Assembly: GCA_904420445.1 (NCBI GenBank)
Contig: CAJFVJ010000001.1
Coordinates: 74,973-138,972 of the forward strand
Length of the DNA: 64,000 bases
Source: Candidatus Adamsella avium
GTDB taxonomy: Bacteria; Cyanobacteriota; Vampirovibrionia; Gastranaerophilales; CAJFVJ01
Direction of reading: 5' to 3'
Both the position numbers and the translations under genes were made by a program. Below, piece by piece: positions 45,048 to 54,190 of this stretch; the first letter of the stretch is position 1, and each line of letters opens with the position of its first letter. Under the pieces are notes generated by a model. The model searched no databases. It saw only the letters and a program-made list of their open reading frames with translations, and was not told the origin of the DNA.

Positions 45048-45350
45048 TTACTGTATATTAATTTTTTGTAAACTTAATCGTGACAATTCATCTCTATTAA
45101 ACTGTGATATCAGAAACTCTTTTTCTTTTCTATTCATTTTCTTTATAAAAGCCTCATGTTTCATTGCGTCCGATTTTGTGTCAAATTCTGCAAAATATAC
45201 AATTTCAACAGGTTTGAACACTCTTGTATATTTTGCGCCATGCCCGCTTTTATGTTGTTCGAAGCGCTTTTTCAGGTCATTTGTATACCCGCAGTAGAAA
45301 GTATTTCTCTCCGTCAAAATGATATAAGTATAAAATTTATCAGAGCACAC
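45048..45350 (-). CDS. GIY-YIG domain protein (UPF0213/YhbQ type)
   Basis: The product is about 100 residues, with FYTYIILTERNTFYCGYTNDLKKRFEQHKSGHGAKYTR (GIY-YIG core, Tyr/Arg catalytic residues) and EIVYFAEFDTKSDAMKHEAFIKK. These small proteins are stand-alone nuclease-fold proteins of poorly known role. I chose GTG at 45350, with AGGAG 10 nt upstream. The track's ATG at 45398 would overlap dus by 59 nt. Its first codons overlap the dus stop. Confidence 0.82.
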   Translation of the reverse strand: MCSDKFYTYIILTERNTFYCGYTNDLKKRFEQHKSGHGAKYTRVFKPVEIVYFAEFDTKSDAMKHEAFIKKMNRKEKEFLISQFNRDELSRLSLQKINIQ

Positions 45351-46320
45351 CTGTTTTCTGCTCCTCAAGAATTCTTTCAAAGATTTCTTCAGCTTCACTG
45401 AGTTTTTCTACACGAACAAGTTCAAAACGATATTTTGCCGCATTTTTTACGCCTGTTACATACCAGGCGAAAAATTTACGCATAAACTTCAACCCGACTC
45501 TCTCCCCTCTCAGCTCAATCTCCATTCGGGCATGCTCAAGTGCCACATTCAGTTTTTCTTCAACAGACGGCGGATTTTTGACAATTCCGTCTTTCAAATA
45601 GCTTTCTATACGTCCTATCAGCTCCATATCGCCCAATGTTCCCCGTCCGACAGCTATACCGTCGCAGCCAGAAATTTCGAGGCATTTTTTTGCTGTGTCA
45701 ACAGATACAATATCCCCGTTTGCCACAACTGGAATGCTGACATTTTGCTTAACCTCTCCGATTTCCTCCCAGTTTGCTGTTTCTGCATACATCTGGGAGC
45801 GGGTTCGTCCATGCACCATTATCATATCAGCGCCCGAGTCTTCAACCATCTTTGAAAATTCAAGATAATTCTTTGATTTCATATCCCATCCGAGGCGGGT
45901 TTTTACGCTTACAGGAACATTTACCGCATCTTTGACTGCTTTGATAATTTCTGAGGCAAGCTTCGGATTTTTCATCAAAGCGGAACCATCAGACCCTTTA
46001 ACAACTTTGTTAACAGGGCAGCCCATATTTATGTCAATCATTGTGGCTCTTGGTTCCAAAATTCTTGCTGCTTCTGCCATAAGATGGGGTTTATGCCCTG
46101 AGATTTGAAAAATAACAGGATATTCACACTGCGCAGTTTTTGTCAAAACAATATCCTGTTTAACGGCAAGCCCCTCCGAGCTTATCATCTCCGTATAAAG
46201 CGGAGCTTTCGGAGCATACTTTCTGATAAGCTGTCTGAATACGGTATCCGTAATTCCTGCCATGGGGGCAAGAAACACTTTGCTCTCAAACTCAATATCC
46301 CTGACTTTCAGACCGTCCAC
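45340..46320 (-). CDS. dusB: tRNA-dihydrouridine synthase (DusB-like)
   Basis: The 326-residue flavoenzyme has LAPMAGITDTVFRQLIR (FMN binding), MGCPVNKVVKGSDGSALMKNP with the catalytic Cys, VKTRLGW, MVHGRTR and VANGDIVS, ending with GRGTLGD. It reduces uridines in tRNA using NADPH. The start is GTG at 46320 with AAGGA 8 nt upstream. It is 12 nt after the TPR gene and ends the TonB-cluster run. Confidence 0.93.
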   Translation of the reverse strand: MDGLKVRDIEFESKVFLAPMAGITDTVFRQLIRKYAPKAPLYTEMISSEGLAVKQDIVLTKTAQCEYPVIFQISGHKPHLMAEAARILEPRATMIDINMGCPVNKVVKGSDGSALMKNPKLASEIIKAVKDAVNVPVSVKTRLGWDMKSKNYLEFSKMVEDSGADMIMVHGRTRSQMYAETANWEEIGEVKQNVSIPVVANGDIVSVDTAKKCLEISGCDGIAVGRGTLGDMELIGRIESYLKDGIVKNPPSVEEKLNVALEHARMEIELRGERVGLKFMRKFFAWYVTGVKNAAKYRFELVRVEKLSEAEEIFERILEEQKTGVL

Positions 46321-46332
46321 GCTAAATCCTTT

Positions 46333-48456
46333 TTATTTTTTTGTCAGAATCCTGTTCAACTCAGATACTCTTGATTTGGCATAATCAGTGTATGTATCGC
46401 TTTTGCCCTGATTCATCGACAAAAATTTCTGATAATTCGACCTTGCATTAGCATAATCATTCAATGTATCGTAGTCAACAGCTATCGAATAATAAGCGGT
46501 ATCAAGCTCGGGCATGTAGCTGATTGTTTTTTTGTAATCAGCAATCGCCTGAGGGTACTTCTTCCACTCATCATAAATCAGCGCACGATAATAATAAGCA
46601 TAAGCACTCGTCGGATTAAGCTTCAAGATTTGATTGAGCACGCTGTAAGTTTCGTTGAACTTACCTTCATTGTATAAAGCAAGCGCTTTCTCAAGCATAT
46701 CATCACCAAGATTCTGGTTCGCTATATTGAGTGCCTCTTTTATTTCCTTATCATTTGGTTTCAGGACAAGCGCTTTTTTGTAATATTCGACAGCTTTTTG
46801 AGTATCTCCTTTTGAATAATAGCTCCCGCCGATATATAAAAGCGCTCTGTCATTTTTCGGATTTTTCAACAATGCTTTATTATAATATTCTATAGACTTA
46901 TCATAATCCTGAAGACCGTAATAACACCCGCCTATATTCAGCAAAGTGGCTTCTGAAGGATTCTTATCCGTGAGATAAATATCAAGCGCCCCCTGATAAT
47001 TCCCCTGTTCATAGAGTTTCAAAGCTTCATCAAATTGAGCATACTTCTGCTTTGCAGAAACATCCTTCAAAACTTTATCCAGTGCCGCATTCCCCGGGTT
47101 TGCCGCCATGCCTGCTTTTGCAGCGGCTATTGCATTATTGATATCGTTGTTTCTTTCATATAATCTTGCTTTATTGATATAAGCATCGGCATTCTTCGGG
47201 TTAATTGCGATAACCTTATCATATTGCTTAATTGCCTCAAAGTCTTTTTGTGCACGATAAAGCTTATTTCCATAGACCATAATCACTGTTTCATCCTGAG
47301 GATTTGCATCAACAAGCATGGAAAGCATATTGAGCGATTCGTTCATCGCCAAATCTTCATCAATTATCTTGAGCAAAAGAATCTTTGCCTCTTCATAATT
47401 CGGGTCAATTCTCAAAGCATACACAAGCTCGTCCATGGCAGGTTTGTATTGTTTCAAACCCCTCAGCGCAACAGCCTTATCATAATGGATGACCTCATTG
47501 TTCGGATTTGAGGCAAGAATGTTGTCATAAGCTTCTATCGCCTTTGCATAATCACCCTGCTTTGCCTGCACAGCTGCAATATTCACAAGTGCTGTTCTGT
47601 TTGAAGGGTCAACATCCCTCGCTTTTGTATAATATGTCATTGCATCATTGTATTTGCCCCGTTTCTCATAAGAACGCCCGAGGTCAATATATGAATTCGG
47701 GTCATCAGGATTTTTGCTGATTTTATCAAGAGAAAGCTCTTCTACAACAGGAGCAACTTCTTCTTGCAGTGAGGGATCATTCAGCGCAAGCGTATATTCT
47801 TGCAGAGCTGACTCCATATTGCCTGTTTTATGCAGAGCACGTGCAAGTTTCAAATGCATTTTGGCATCTTTTGAGTTAATTTTCAAACACTCATCATAAT
47901 TCTTCGCAGCCTCAAGAGGCTTTGACATCACCATCATTATATCGCCGATTGCTTCATAGGAAGACTTGGCAAGAGATTGGCTCTTGGCTGCTTCTTTATA
48001 TTCTACAACTGCCTGAGGGAACTGTCCCATCCCCCTCAAACGTTTGGCTTCTTTGAAGCGAACATCTGGAGATACGCCTTTTTGCTGTTTTGCAAGAAGG
48101 TCTTTTATCTTTGAGTCAATTTCAGAAGCTTTTGTATTATCGTCATAAGTAAGCCCTACAGGGATAAAATATTTGAGGTAATAAAGCGCCATACGATAAT
48201 CATTCAGAGCATCATCAATGTTTCCGCCGTTGTTTATTGCCTGATTTGCTTTATCACAATAGATTTTAACAAGCTTATCTCTGGTTTGTTTATTTGTTGT
48301 ATTGCTTCTCAGGTCTTTTTCAAGACGGGATATTTCCGATGAATAAGTCTGCTGCGGGTCTAACAGCAAATTGTAGTTATTAGCCGCATAAGAACACATA
48401 TTTAATGCAATGAAGCCGCTTAGTGCACAGGCAAATAAAAAACCGCTCCTTTTCAC
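46333..48456 (-). CDS. Large secreted TPR protein
   Basis: The 707-residue protein has a signal peptide (FLFACALSGFIALNMCSYAA region) and about 15 tetratricopeptide repeats of the YxxALxxxPxN type over its whole length. One is GKYNDAMTYYTKARDVDPSN. The start is GTG at 48456. No catalytic domain is seen. It is the last membrane-related gene after TonB-ExbB-ExbD-ExbD and probably a periplasmic scaffold of that system, analogous in place to the YbgF/TPR protein of Tol-Pal clusters. Confidence 0.85.
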   Translation of the reverse strand: MKRSGFLFACALSGFIALNMCSYAANNYNLLLDPQQTYSSEISRLEKDLRSNTTNKQTRDKLVKIYCDKANQAINNGGNIDDALNDYRMALYYLKYFIPVGLTYDDNTKASEIDSKIKDLLAKQQKGVSPDVRFKEAKRLRGMGQFPQAVVEYKEAAKSQSLAKSSYEAIGDIMMVMSKPLEAAKNYDECLKINSKDAKMHLKLARALHKTGNMESALQEYTLALNDPSLQEEVAPVVEELSLDKISKNPDDPNSYIDLGRSYEKRGKYNDAMTYYTKARDVDPSNRTALVNIAAVQAKQGDYAKAIEAYDNILASNPNNEVIHYDKAVALRGLKQYKPAMDELVYALRIDPNYEEAKILLLKIIDEDLAMNESLNMLSMLVDANPQDETVIMVYGNKLYRAQKDFEAIKQYDKVIAINPKNADAYINKARLYERNNDINNAIAAAKAGMAANPGNAALDKVLKDVSAKQKYAQFDEALKLYEQGNYQGALDIYLTDKNPSEATLLNIGGCYYGLQDYDKSIEYYNKALLKNPKNDRALLYIGGSYYSKGDTQKAVEYYKKALVLKPNDKEIKEALNIANQNLGDDMLEKALALYNEGKFNETYSVLNQILKLNPTSAYAYYYRALIYDEWKKYPQAIADYKKTISYMPELDTAYYSIAVDYDTLNDYANARSNYQKFLSMNQGKSDTYTDYAKSRVSELNRILTKK

Positions 48457-48499
48457 CTTTTCAAATCCTTATTTTTAACAACAACCACTAATGAAATAA

Positions 48500-48883
48500 C
48501 TAAAGTTCAACAAGAGAAACATTTGTCACCCCCGCATTTCGTGCCGCATCCATAACTTTTACAACAGCACCGTGGGTAGCATCATCTTCTGTTTTTATCA
48601 AAACGCCGTCCTTGAACTGTTTTGCTCTGTCCTGTATCTCAAACAAAAGTCTGTCTTCAGGAATTTGACGCTCATCAATAGAATAAGTTCCGTTGCTTGA
48701 TACCAGAATATTGATAGTCTTCGGCTGATCCTGACTTTCAGACTCCACCTTCTGAGGAACCATCAAATTTAACCCCTGCTGGTCGAGCATGGGTGCTATT
48801 ACCATCATTATAATCAACAATACGAGAAATATATCCGTCAGAGGGGTTATGTTTATTTCATTAAAAGAATCACGTTTTTTCAT
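48500..48883 (-). CDS. ExbD/TolR family protein, copy 2
   Basis: The 127-residue protein has the family N-terminus FNEINITPLTDIFLVLLIIMMVIAPML, a single membrane helix bearing the proton-conducting Asp. A periplasmic domain follows (NILVSSNGTYSIDERQIPEDRLL). It starts 7 nt after its paralogue and would form the proton channel with the ExbB-like protein. Confidence 0.92.
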   Translation of the reverse strand: MKKRDSFNEINITPLTDIFLVLLIIMMVIAPMLDQQGLNLMVPQKVESESQDQPKTINILVSSNGTYSIDERQIPEDRLLFEIQDRAKQFKDGVLIKTEDDATHGAVVKVMDAARNAGVTNVSLVEL

Positions 48884-48889
48884 CTTGTT

Positions 48890-49354
48890 CTATTCCTCGG
48901 AGAAATCTTTGTTCTGTTCGGCTAACGCACGCTGGTCTTTTTTCGAAAGCGGCTCGCCCGCTACCACCAATTTTTCAAAACCGGCTTCTTCAGACGCTCT
49001 CATTATGTTCATTATTTCTTTGCTTTTTACCATAGCATCCGCTTTAAGAACAATTTCTTTCTGTTTTTTTTCCGATGCAACGGCTATCAGCTCATCACTC
49101 AAAGAAGCAGGATTAATCTCACGTCCGTCAATATAAAAATGCCCTTCTTTTGAAACGGATAAAACTGTCTTCCCTTCTTCGATTGATATCCCGCTGTTAA
49201 TCTCAGGAATTTCTATCTGCTTGTCAATGCTCTGGAACATAGGAGCGACAACCATCATAATAATCAGCAAAACGAGGAATATATCCGTCAGAGGAGTAAT
49301 GTTTATCTCCGTAAACAAACCTTTATCTTTAGAATCACCTGATTTCATAGCCAT
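48890..49354 (-). CDS. ExbD/TolR family protein, copy 1
   Basis: The 154-residue paralogue has the almost identical FTEINITPLTDIFLVLLIIMMVVAPMF helix and a periplasmic domain (VLSVSKEGHFYIDGREINPASL). The C-terminus is a charged extension (EPLSKKDQRALAEQNKDFSEE) missing from copy 2. Two ExbD genes in tandem are common in TonB clusters outside enterics and may give a hetero-dimer. Confidence 0.92.
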   Translation of the reverse strand: MAMKSGDSKDKGLFTEINITPLTDIFLVLLIIMMVVAPMFQSIDKQIEIPEINSGISIEEGKTVLSVSKEGHFYIDGREINPASLSDELIAVASEKKQKEIVLKADAMVKSKEIMNIMRASEEAGFEKLVVAGEPLSKKDQRALAEQNKDFSEE

Positions 49355-49382
49355 TTTGTATTCACCTTATTCAGAAATTTGA

Positions 49383-50039
49383 TTAATCAAGAGTTACTGA
49401 CTGAACAACAAAATCATCCGCTTTTGCTTTTTGTTCGGAATCACAAAAACTAAGGAACAATAATTTCAAGAGTTGGAAATCATCTTCATAGCGTTTTACG
49501 ATGCTCTGGAAAGTGTTGTAGAGGATAACCGCAACAATAGCAACACCAAGACCGAATGCGGTAGCTATCAAAGCTGAACCAATGCCCATTGCAACAGCGG
49601 CACTCTGGTTACCCTGAGTTGCAAGGTCTTGAAAGGTATAAAGAATTCTGACAACAGTACCAAACAAACCTAAGAACGGAGCAACACCGCCTATGGTACC
49701 GAGAATAGTCAGATGTTTTTCGAGTTTTCTGACTGCAAGGCTGGTTGATATATCAAAAGATCTTGAAAAATCATGCTTCTGCTCTGATAAAATCCTTATG
49801 CCTTCTTCAGAAACTTCACCGATAACACCGCCTAATTGTTCGCTCAAAGTTTGTGCTGCTTCCAGATTATTTTTTGAAAGTTCTTTTTGAAGGCGTTGAA
49901 TAAACTTTACAACATCACGTTTGTTGTTATTGTAAAAAGATATTCTTGTAATAGCTACAGCCACCACCAAAATAGAACAAATCAAAATCGGCAGCAATAC
50001 AGGCCAGTCAAGTTTGATAGAATGTAATAAAAGTTCCAT
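49383..50039 (-). CDS. exbB: MotA/TolQ/ExbB proton channel family protein
   Basis: The 218-residue protein has three membrane helices. LTILGTIGGVAPFLGLFGTVVRILYTFQ and MGIGSALIATAFGLGVAIVAVILYNTF are the conserved TolQ/ExbB helices. It forms the pentameric channel that uses the proton gradient to drive the TonB-like partner. It lies 38 nt after that partner and 28 nt before the first exbD. Confidence 0.92.
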   Translation of the reverse strand: MELLLHSIKLDWPVLLPILICSILVVAVAITRISFYNNNKRDVVKFIQRLQKELSKNNLEAAQTLSEQLGGVIGEVSEEGIRILSEQKHDFSRSFDISTSLAVRKLEKHLTILGTIGGVAPFLGLFGTVVRILYTFQDLATQGNQSAAVAMGIGSALIATAFGLGVAIVAVILYNTFQSIVKRYEDDFQLLKLLFLSFCDSEQKAKADDFVVQSVTLD

Positions 50040-50077
50040 AAATATATACCTCGCTTACGTAATTATTTCCTTAATCT

Positions 50078-51205
50078 TTAGTATCTTGATGCTCCAAATA
50101 CGTTGTAGTCAAACGTAAATTGAATTTCCACATTGGACCCTCTGAACTCAGGCGGCAGCGGCTTGAATGGAGCAGCATTTTCAACCGCTGATATCGCAGC
50201 TTTATCTGCAGCGGGAAGACCAGAGCTTTTCACCATAGAAACACTCAACAATCTTCCGTCTTTTGCTATTTTGAACAAAAGGACAACACGCTTGCTTTCA
50301 TTTCCTCTCGGAGGTTCCCATCTTCTTTTGATACGATCCTGCAAATCTCTCATATAAGGGCCGAAATCGGGTTCTTTTATTGCATCAATCCCCGGTCTTC
50401 CATTAGGGTTACCGGGACTTGGGTTGCCTATATTACCGCTTCCCAAAGAATAAGGCGAGTTTGCCTTACCCTGTCCTGAAGAAGAACGCCCTGCTGAGCT
50501 GCTTGCGGTTCTGCCTTTTGATGAACCCGGGTTAATTGTTCCGAGAGGAGAGCCTGACGGAGTACCGTTTGCAGAACCCGCTTTAGCTGCCGGCTGCGGT
50601 TTTTTAACAGGCGGCACAGGAATTTTATACCCCGGTGTTGTCGACGGTTTCGGTTTTGGCAAGCTGTTGCTCGGTGCTAACCTAGGCGGTGCCGTCTTTG
50701 GTTTTGGCTGCTGAGCAGGCTTTTTCTGCGGCTGCTGTTGTTGTTTTGGCTGTGCAGCTTTCTTCGCAGGTTTTGGCTGCTGTTTTGGAGCAGGAGGAGT
50801 TGCCGCTCTCTGCGGTTTGCTTGGAGCAGACACAGGAGAAGGAGCAGATACAGCCCTTGTCGGGTCATGTTTTCCGCCGGCTCTTGAATTTCTATCAGCT
50901 CTATATTTTGTATTTTTGTTTATAGGCTGCTGCTCAGGAGTGTTAACAAGAACAAATTCTATATCGCGCATTTTTGCAGGCGGTTTTTCAAACAGCGTAA
51001 ATTTAATGCCCAATATAGTAAGAATAAACAAAACTAAAGAGATAAATAACCACAGCATAAGTGGAACAACAATATGCCCTATAACAGATGCAAATATTGC
51101 CTGCAGCAAAGAAACGTCATCATCGTCGTTCAATGTTGCCGGCAATATATTTCTTAAATTTTCCTTGTCCCCTGTACCTTCAGGTTTTATCCCCAATGTT
51201 TTCAT
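50078..51205 (-). CDS. TonB/TolA-like energy transducer
   Basis: The 375-residue protein has one membrane helix at about 38-68 (GHIVVPLMLWLFISLVLFIL). A long Pro/Lys/Gln/Ser-rich periplasm-spanning linker follows, then a C-terminal TonB domain (MRDLQDRIKRRWEPPRGNESKRVVLLFKIAKDG, KSSGLPAADKAAISAVENAAPF). It transmits proton-motive energy to outer-membrane receptors or to envelope constriction. The linker resembles TolA as much as TonB, so the partner is undecided. It is first of the cluster. Confidence 0.85.
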   Translation of the reverse strand: MKTLGIKPEGTGDKENLRNILPATLNDDDDVSLLQAIFASVIGHIVVPLMLWLFISLVLFILTILGIKFTLFEKPPAKMRDIEFVLVNTPEQQPINKNTKYRADRNSRAGGKHDPTRAVSAPSPVSAPSKPQRAATPPAPKQQPKPAKKAAQPKQQQQPQKKPAQQPKPKTAPPRLAPSNSLPKPKPSTTPGYKIPVPPVKKPQPAAKAGSANGTPSGSPLGTINPGSSKGRTASSSAGRSSSGQGKANSPYSLGSGNIGNPSPGNPNGRPGIDAIKEPDFGPYMRDLQDRIKRRWEPPRGNESKRVVLLFKIAKDGRLLSVSMVKSSGLPAADKAAISAVENAAPFKPLPPEFRGSNVEIQFTFDYNVFGASRY

Positions 51206-51304
51206 CTATAATTCCAATTAATTGTATCAGGTTTTCACTTAATTAAGTCTAACACAACCAAAACTGTTTAAACAATTAATCAAGTGGATTTATTTCCATA
51301 CTAT

Positions 51305-52009
51305 TTAGTAGGGGTTTATTGATGCCTGCTGTTCAAGCACAATATTCACCGGTGAACCGGGGGCTAACTCAACAGGATTACCTTTATTCCAAAGAGATTT
51401 TCCAAGACCGAGTCCGGCACCGATTGCGGTACCACCCCATGCTCCTCTTCCTACACCTGATTTACCTCCTGCAATAGCACCGACGGCAGTACCGAGAACT
51501 GCACCAGAAGCAGTGCCTATTGCGGTATCTTTAGCGATATCTTTCACTCTGTCTTTGTTTGTACCTCCGATTAAAATGCCGGAGTTATCTTCAGTAGCGA
51601 TTTTTGCAGATATAGGAATATTCTGACCAGTTGGTGTAACAATATTTGTAAATTTTACTTTTATCTGACCGTTTCTGCCGGTTCTTCCTGACTTCTTAAT
51701 CATAACAACCATTCCGTTGATTGTGCTGCCGGCAGGCGCAAGAACTGTCCCGTTATAAGAAAACGGAGAGGCAAGAGCCAGCGAAACAGAATCACCAACA
51801 TCCATCGTATCAGAAGAAATATTGCTTGATGCAACGGCTGGTATCATGGTTCCTGTCGGAACAAGAACAACTTTCCCCTGCAAAGCTCCCGTATTAAACC
51901 CCTGATTGTACTGAGGTGTATAGCTGTTTGCGGCAAACACGGCAGATACATTCGTAAATAACATAGCACCAAGCAATACACCTGTAATAAACTTATTTGA
52001 TTGTTTCAT
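51305..52009 (-). CDS. Secreted protein with TrbI/VirB10-like domain and glycine zipper
   Basis: The 234-residue protein has a signal peptide (ITGVLLGAMLFTNVSAVFAA). Residues about 45-140 (VPTGTMIPAVASSNISSDTM, then LAPAGSTINGMVVMIKKSGR and IKVKFTNIVTPTGQNIPISAKI) follow the spacing of the TrbI/VirB10 beta-barrel. A glycine-zipper stretch comes next (GTASGAVLGTAVGAIAGG and GAWGGTAIGAGLGLG), which can insert in membranes. The tail repeats a GSPVNIVLEQQASI strand. It is a paralogue of the next gene. The similarity is by eye and weak. Confidence 0.65.
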   Translation of the reverse strand: MKQSNKFITGVLLGAMLFTNVSAVFAANSYTPQYNQGFNTGALQGKVVLVPTGTMIPAVASSNISSDTMDVGDSVSLALASPFSYNGTVLAPAGSTINGMVVMIKKSGRTGRNGQIKVKFTNIVTPTGQNIPISAKIATEDNSGILIGGTNKDRVKDIAKDTAIGTASGAVLGTAVGAIAGGKSGVGRGAWGGTAIGAGLGLGKSLWNKGNPVELAPGSPVNIVLEQQASINPY

Positions 52010-52099
52010 AGTTGTTCCTCCAAATTTTATAATAACCTAAACTTTTCTACCCTTTTGTATATATAATTACATATTATATTATATTTTCCTTATTTTTTA

Positions 52100-52657
52100 T
52101 TAAAACTTTATACGAGCCTCCTCATTCAATATAATATTGACTTCTTCTCCTGCATTAAGCTTTGTTTCCTGCCCCATCATGCCTTCTCCATGGGGGACAA
52201 GAACCTGAACACCGGATAATCCCTGTGTGCGATGAAGAACTGTCCTGTAAGCACTCTTTGGTGCAAACTCACCACCGATAATACCGTTATTTTTTGACCA
52301 TATCATTCCGTTAATCGGAACTTTTTGTGAAGACGGATACACAAGTGTATCAAACTTAACAGAAAATGCCCCGTTAACCCCCTGCTTCGATGGTTGTACA
52401 TAATTCACCGTTCCCAAGAACATAGAATTTTTCGGGACACACAATTTCTTTCCAATGAAGATATCATGAGGATTAATTATTCTGACGACATCCCCTTCAT
52501 TGCTATAGTCACTTGAAACAGATGCCTGTAAAATTCCACGGTAAAATGTACCCTTGGGCAAAACACATCCGTCGGAATTTCCCTGAGCATACACCACAGC
52601 AGACAAAGACAAAACGGAAATTATTAATGATATAAAGATTTTTATACAACTCAACAT
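52100..52657 (-). CDS. Secreted protein with TrbI/VirB10-like domain
   Basis: The 185-residue protein has a signal peptide (CIKIFISLIISVLSLSAVVYA). The main domain has LPKGTFYRGILQASVSSDYS, then CVPKNSMFLGTVNYVQPSKQ, SVKFDTLVYPSSQKVPINGMI and a final GEEVNIILNEEARIKF. Each block aligns with the 234-residue neighbour, whose tail reads GSPVNIVLEQQASI. It lacks the glycine zipper. The two probably arose by duplication. Function is unknown. Confidence 0.65.
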   Translation of the reverse strand: MLSCIKIFISLIISVLSLSAVVYAQGNSDGCVLPKGTFYRGILQASVSSDYSNEGDVVRIINPHDIFIGKKLCVPKNSMFLGTVNYVQPSKQGVNGAFSVKFDTLVYPSSQKVPINGMIWSKNNGIIGGEFAPKSAYRTVLHRTQGLSGVQVLVPHGEGMMGQETKLNAGEEVNIILNEEARIKF

Positions 52658-52843
52658 ATATAGAAATCTTCCCGAAGTACAATACCTTGCTTATGCTATT
52701 TATAAGAACGAGTTGAACTCAAAAAAGTTCACCTATATTTTATCCGAAAAAACGCAGCATTTCCAGAAACTTGAAACAAAACCTTTTTTTTCTTCAAAAT
52801 TTATTTTAAAATAATATCTAACTTATCGGAAAGTAAACAAATT

Positions 52844-53296
52844 ATGTCAAAAAAAATAATAGCTACAAACAAAAAAGCTTTTCATGAATATTTCATACTC
52901 GATAGATTTACAGCGGGAATTGTTCTAACAGGAACAGAAATAAAATCCATAAGAGCTTCCCGTGTCAATCTCAAAGACAGCTTTGCCAAAATGGAAGGCA
53001 ACGAGCTTTTTCTCTACAAAATGCACATAAGCGAATACGAACAGGGCAACAGATATAACCACGAACCTGAACGAACAAGAAAGCTGCTGCTTACAAGACG
53101 AGAACTCAACAAACTCATGGGGCGAACAAAAGAACAAAACATTACAATTGTTCCTCTCGAACTGTCAATTCAAGGACGCTGGGCAAAACTGGAGATTGCC
53201 ACGGCAAAAGGCAAAAAACTCCACGATAAGCGGGCTGATATAGCCAAAAAATCTCAAAACAGAGAAATAGAACGAACCATAAAAAGCAGGTACTGA
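52844..53296 (+). CDS. smpB: SsrA-binding protein SmpB
   Basis: The 150-residue SmpB has NKKAFHEYFILDRFTAGIVLTGTEIKSIRA, SFAKMEGNELFLYKMHI, RKLLLTRRELNKLMG and the C-terminal KKLHDKRADIAKK tail that inserts into the empty mRNA channel. It works with tmRNA (not in this window) to rescue stalled ribosomes. It lies 3 nt before metF. Confidence 0.96.
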   Translation: MSKKIIATNKKAFHEYFILDRFTAGIVLTGTEIKSIRASRVNLKDSFAKMEGNELFLYKMHISEYEQGNRYNHEPERTRKLLLTRRELNKLMGRTKEQNITIVPLELSIQGRWAKLEIATAKGKKLHDKRADIAKKSQNREIERTIKSRY

Positions 53297-53299
53297 AAT

Positions 53300-54178
53300 T
53301 TGAAACTGAAAGACATCTACAAACGCTCTGAAAATCAGACAAACAAAAAAAAGCCGGTAATATCTTTTGAGGTTTTCCCTCCTAAAGAAAATTTTGAAGA
53401 AAAATCAACAAAACTCATCGAAGAAATAGAATGCATAAAAAAATTTTCACCTGCATTTATCTCTGTTACCTACGGTGCAGGCGGCAGCTCTCAGGAAAAC
53501 TCTCTTGAACTCGCAATGAAAATAAAACAACAGGCAGGTCTTATTCCTATGCTGCACTTTACCTGCATAGGATTCTCCCGTCAAAAAGTTCTGAACTATT
53601 TAAAAACAATAGAAAACGCAAAGATTGAACACATCCTTGCACTCAGAGGGGATATCCCGGAAGGAATGAAAAATCCTATCTTCGACTTTAAATATGCAAA
53701 TGAACTGGTAGAATTTATCAAAGCTCACTCAAACTTATCAATAGGTGTAGCAGGCTATCCTGAAAAGCACAGAGAAGCCGTAAGCTTCGATGAAGACATC
53801 AATAACCTCAAAAGAAAAGTCGACGCAGGTGCAGAAGTAATAATTACCCAGCTGTTTTACAACAATGACATGTTTTTCAGATTTCTTGACAAAACTCAAA
53901 AAGCAGGAATAAATATTCCGGTTGTACCAGGAGTTATGCCGATTTTAAGTTACAAGCAAATAGATAAAATTACCAGACTCTGCGGCGCATCAATTGATGA
54001 AAGCCTGAAAAACTATCTCTTGCAGCATGAGAACGACCCTGACTCAATGGCGAAAGCAGGACTTGAGTTTACGCAAAAGCAGTGTCAACAACTGGCGGAT
54101 GCTGAAGTAAGAGGTCTTCATCTATACTCGTTGAATAAATTCAGACACATGGTAGCTCTTCTCGAAAATTTGTTATAA
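53300..54178 (+). CDS. metF: 5,10-methylenetetrahydrofolate reductase
   Basis: The 292-residue TIM-barrel flavoenzyme has ISFEVFPPKENFEEK, SVTYGAGGSSQENSLELA, LALRGDIPEG and DAGAEVIITQLFYNNDMFFRFLD. It reduces methylene-THF to methyl-THF for methionine synthesis. The start is TTG, with AGG about 9 nt upstream. It probably shares a transcript with smpB. Confidence 0.92.
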   Translation: MKLKDIYKRSENQTNKKKPVISFEVFPPKENFEEKSTKLIEEIECIKKFSPAFISVTYGAGGSSQENSLELAMKIKQQAGLIPMLHFTCIGFSRQKVLNYLKTIENAKIEHILALRGDIPEGMKNPIFDFKYANELVEFIKAHSNLSIGVAGYPEKHREAVSFDEDINNLKRKVDAGAEVIITQLFYNNDMFFRFLDKTQKAGINIPVVPGVMPILSYKQIDKITRLCGASIDESLKNYLLQHENDPDSMAKAGLEFTQKQCQQLADAEVRGLHLYSLNKFRHMVALLENLL

Positions 54179-54190
54179 AGGAATTTCATT

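Noticed and set aside
45340-45398. Longer GIY-YIG start at ATG 45398
   Set aside because: It would overlap dus by 59 nt; GTG at 45350 has AGGAG upstream and gives the normal family length.
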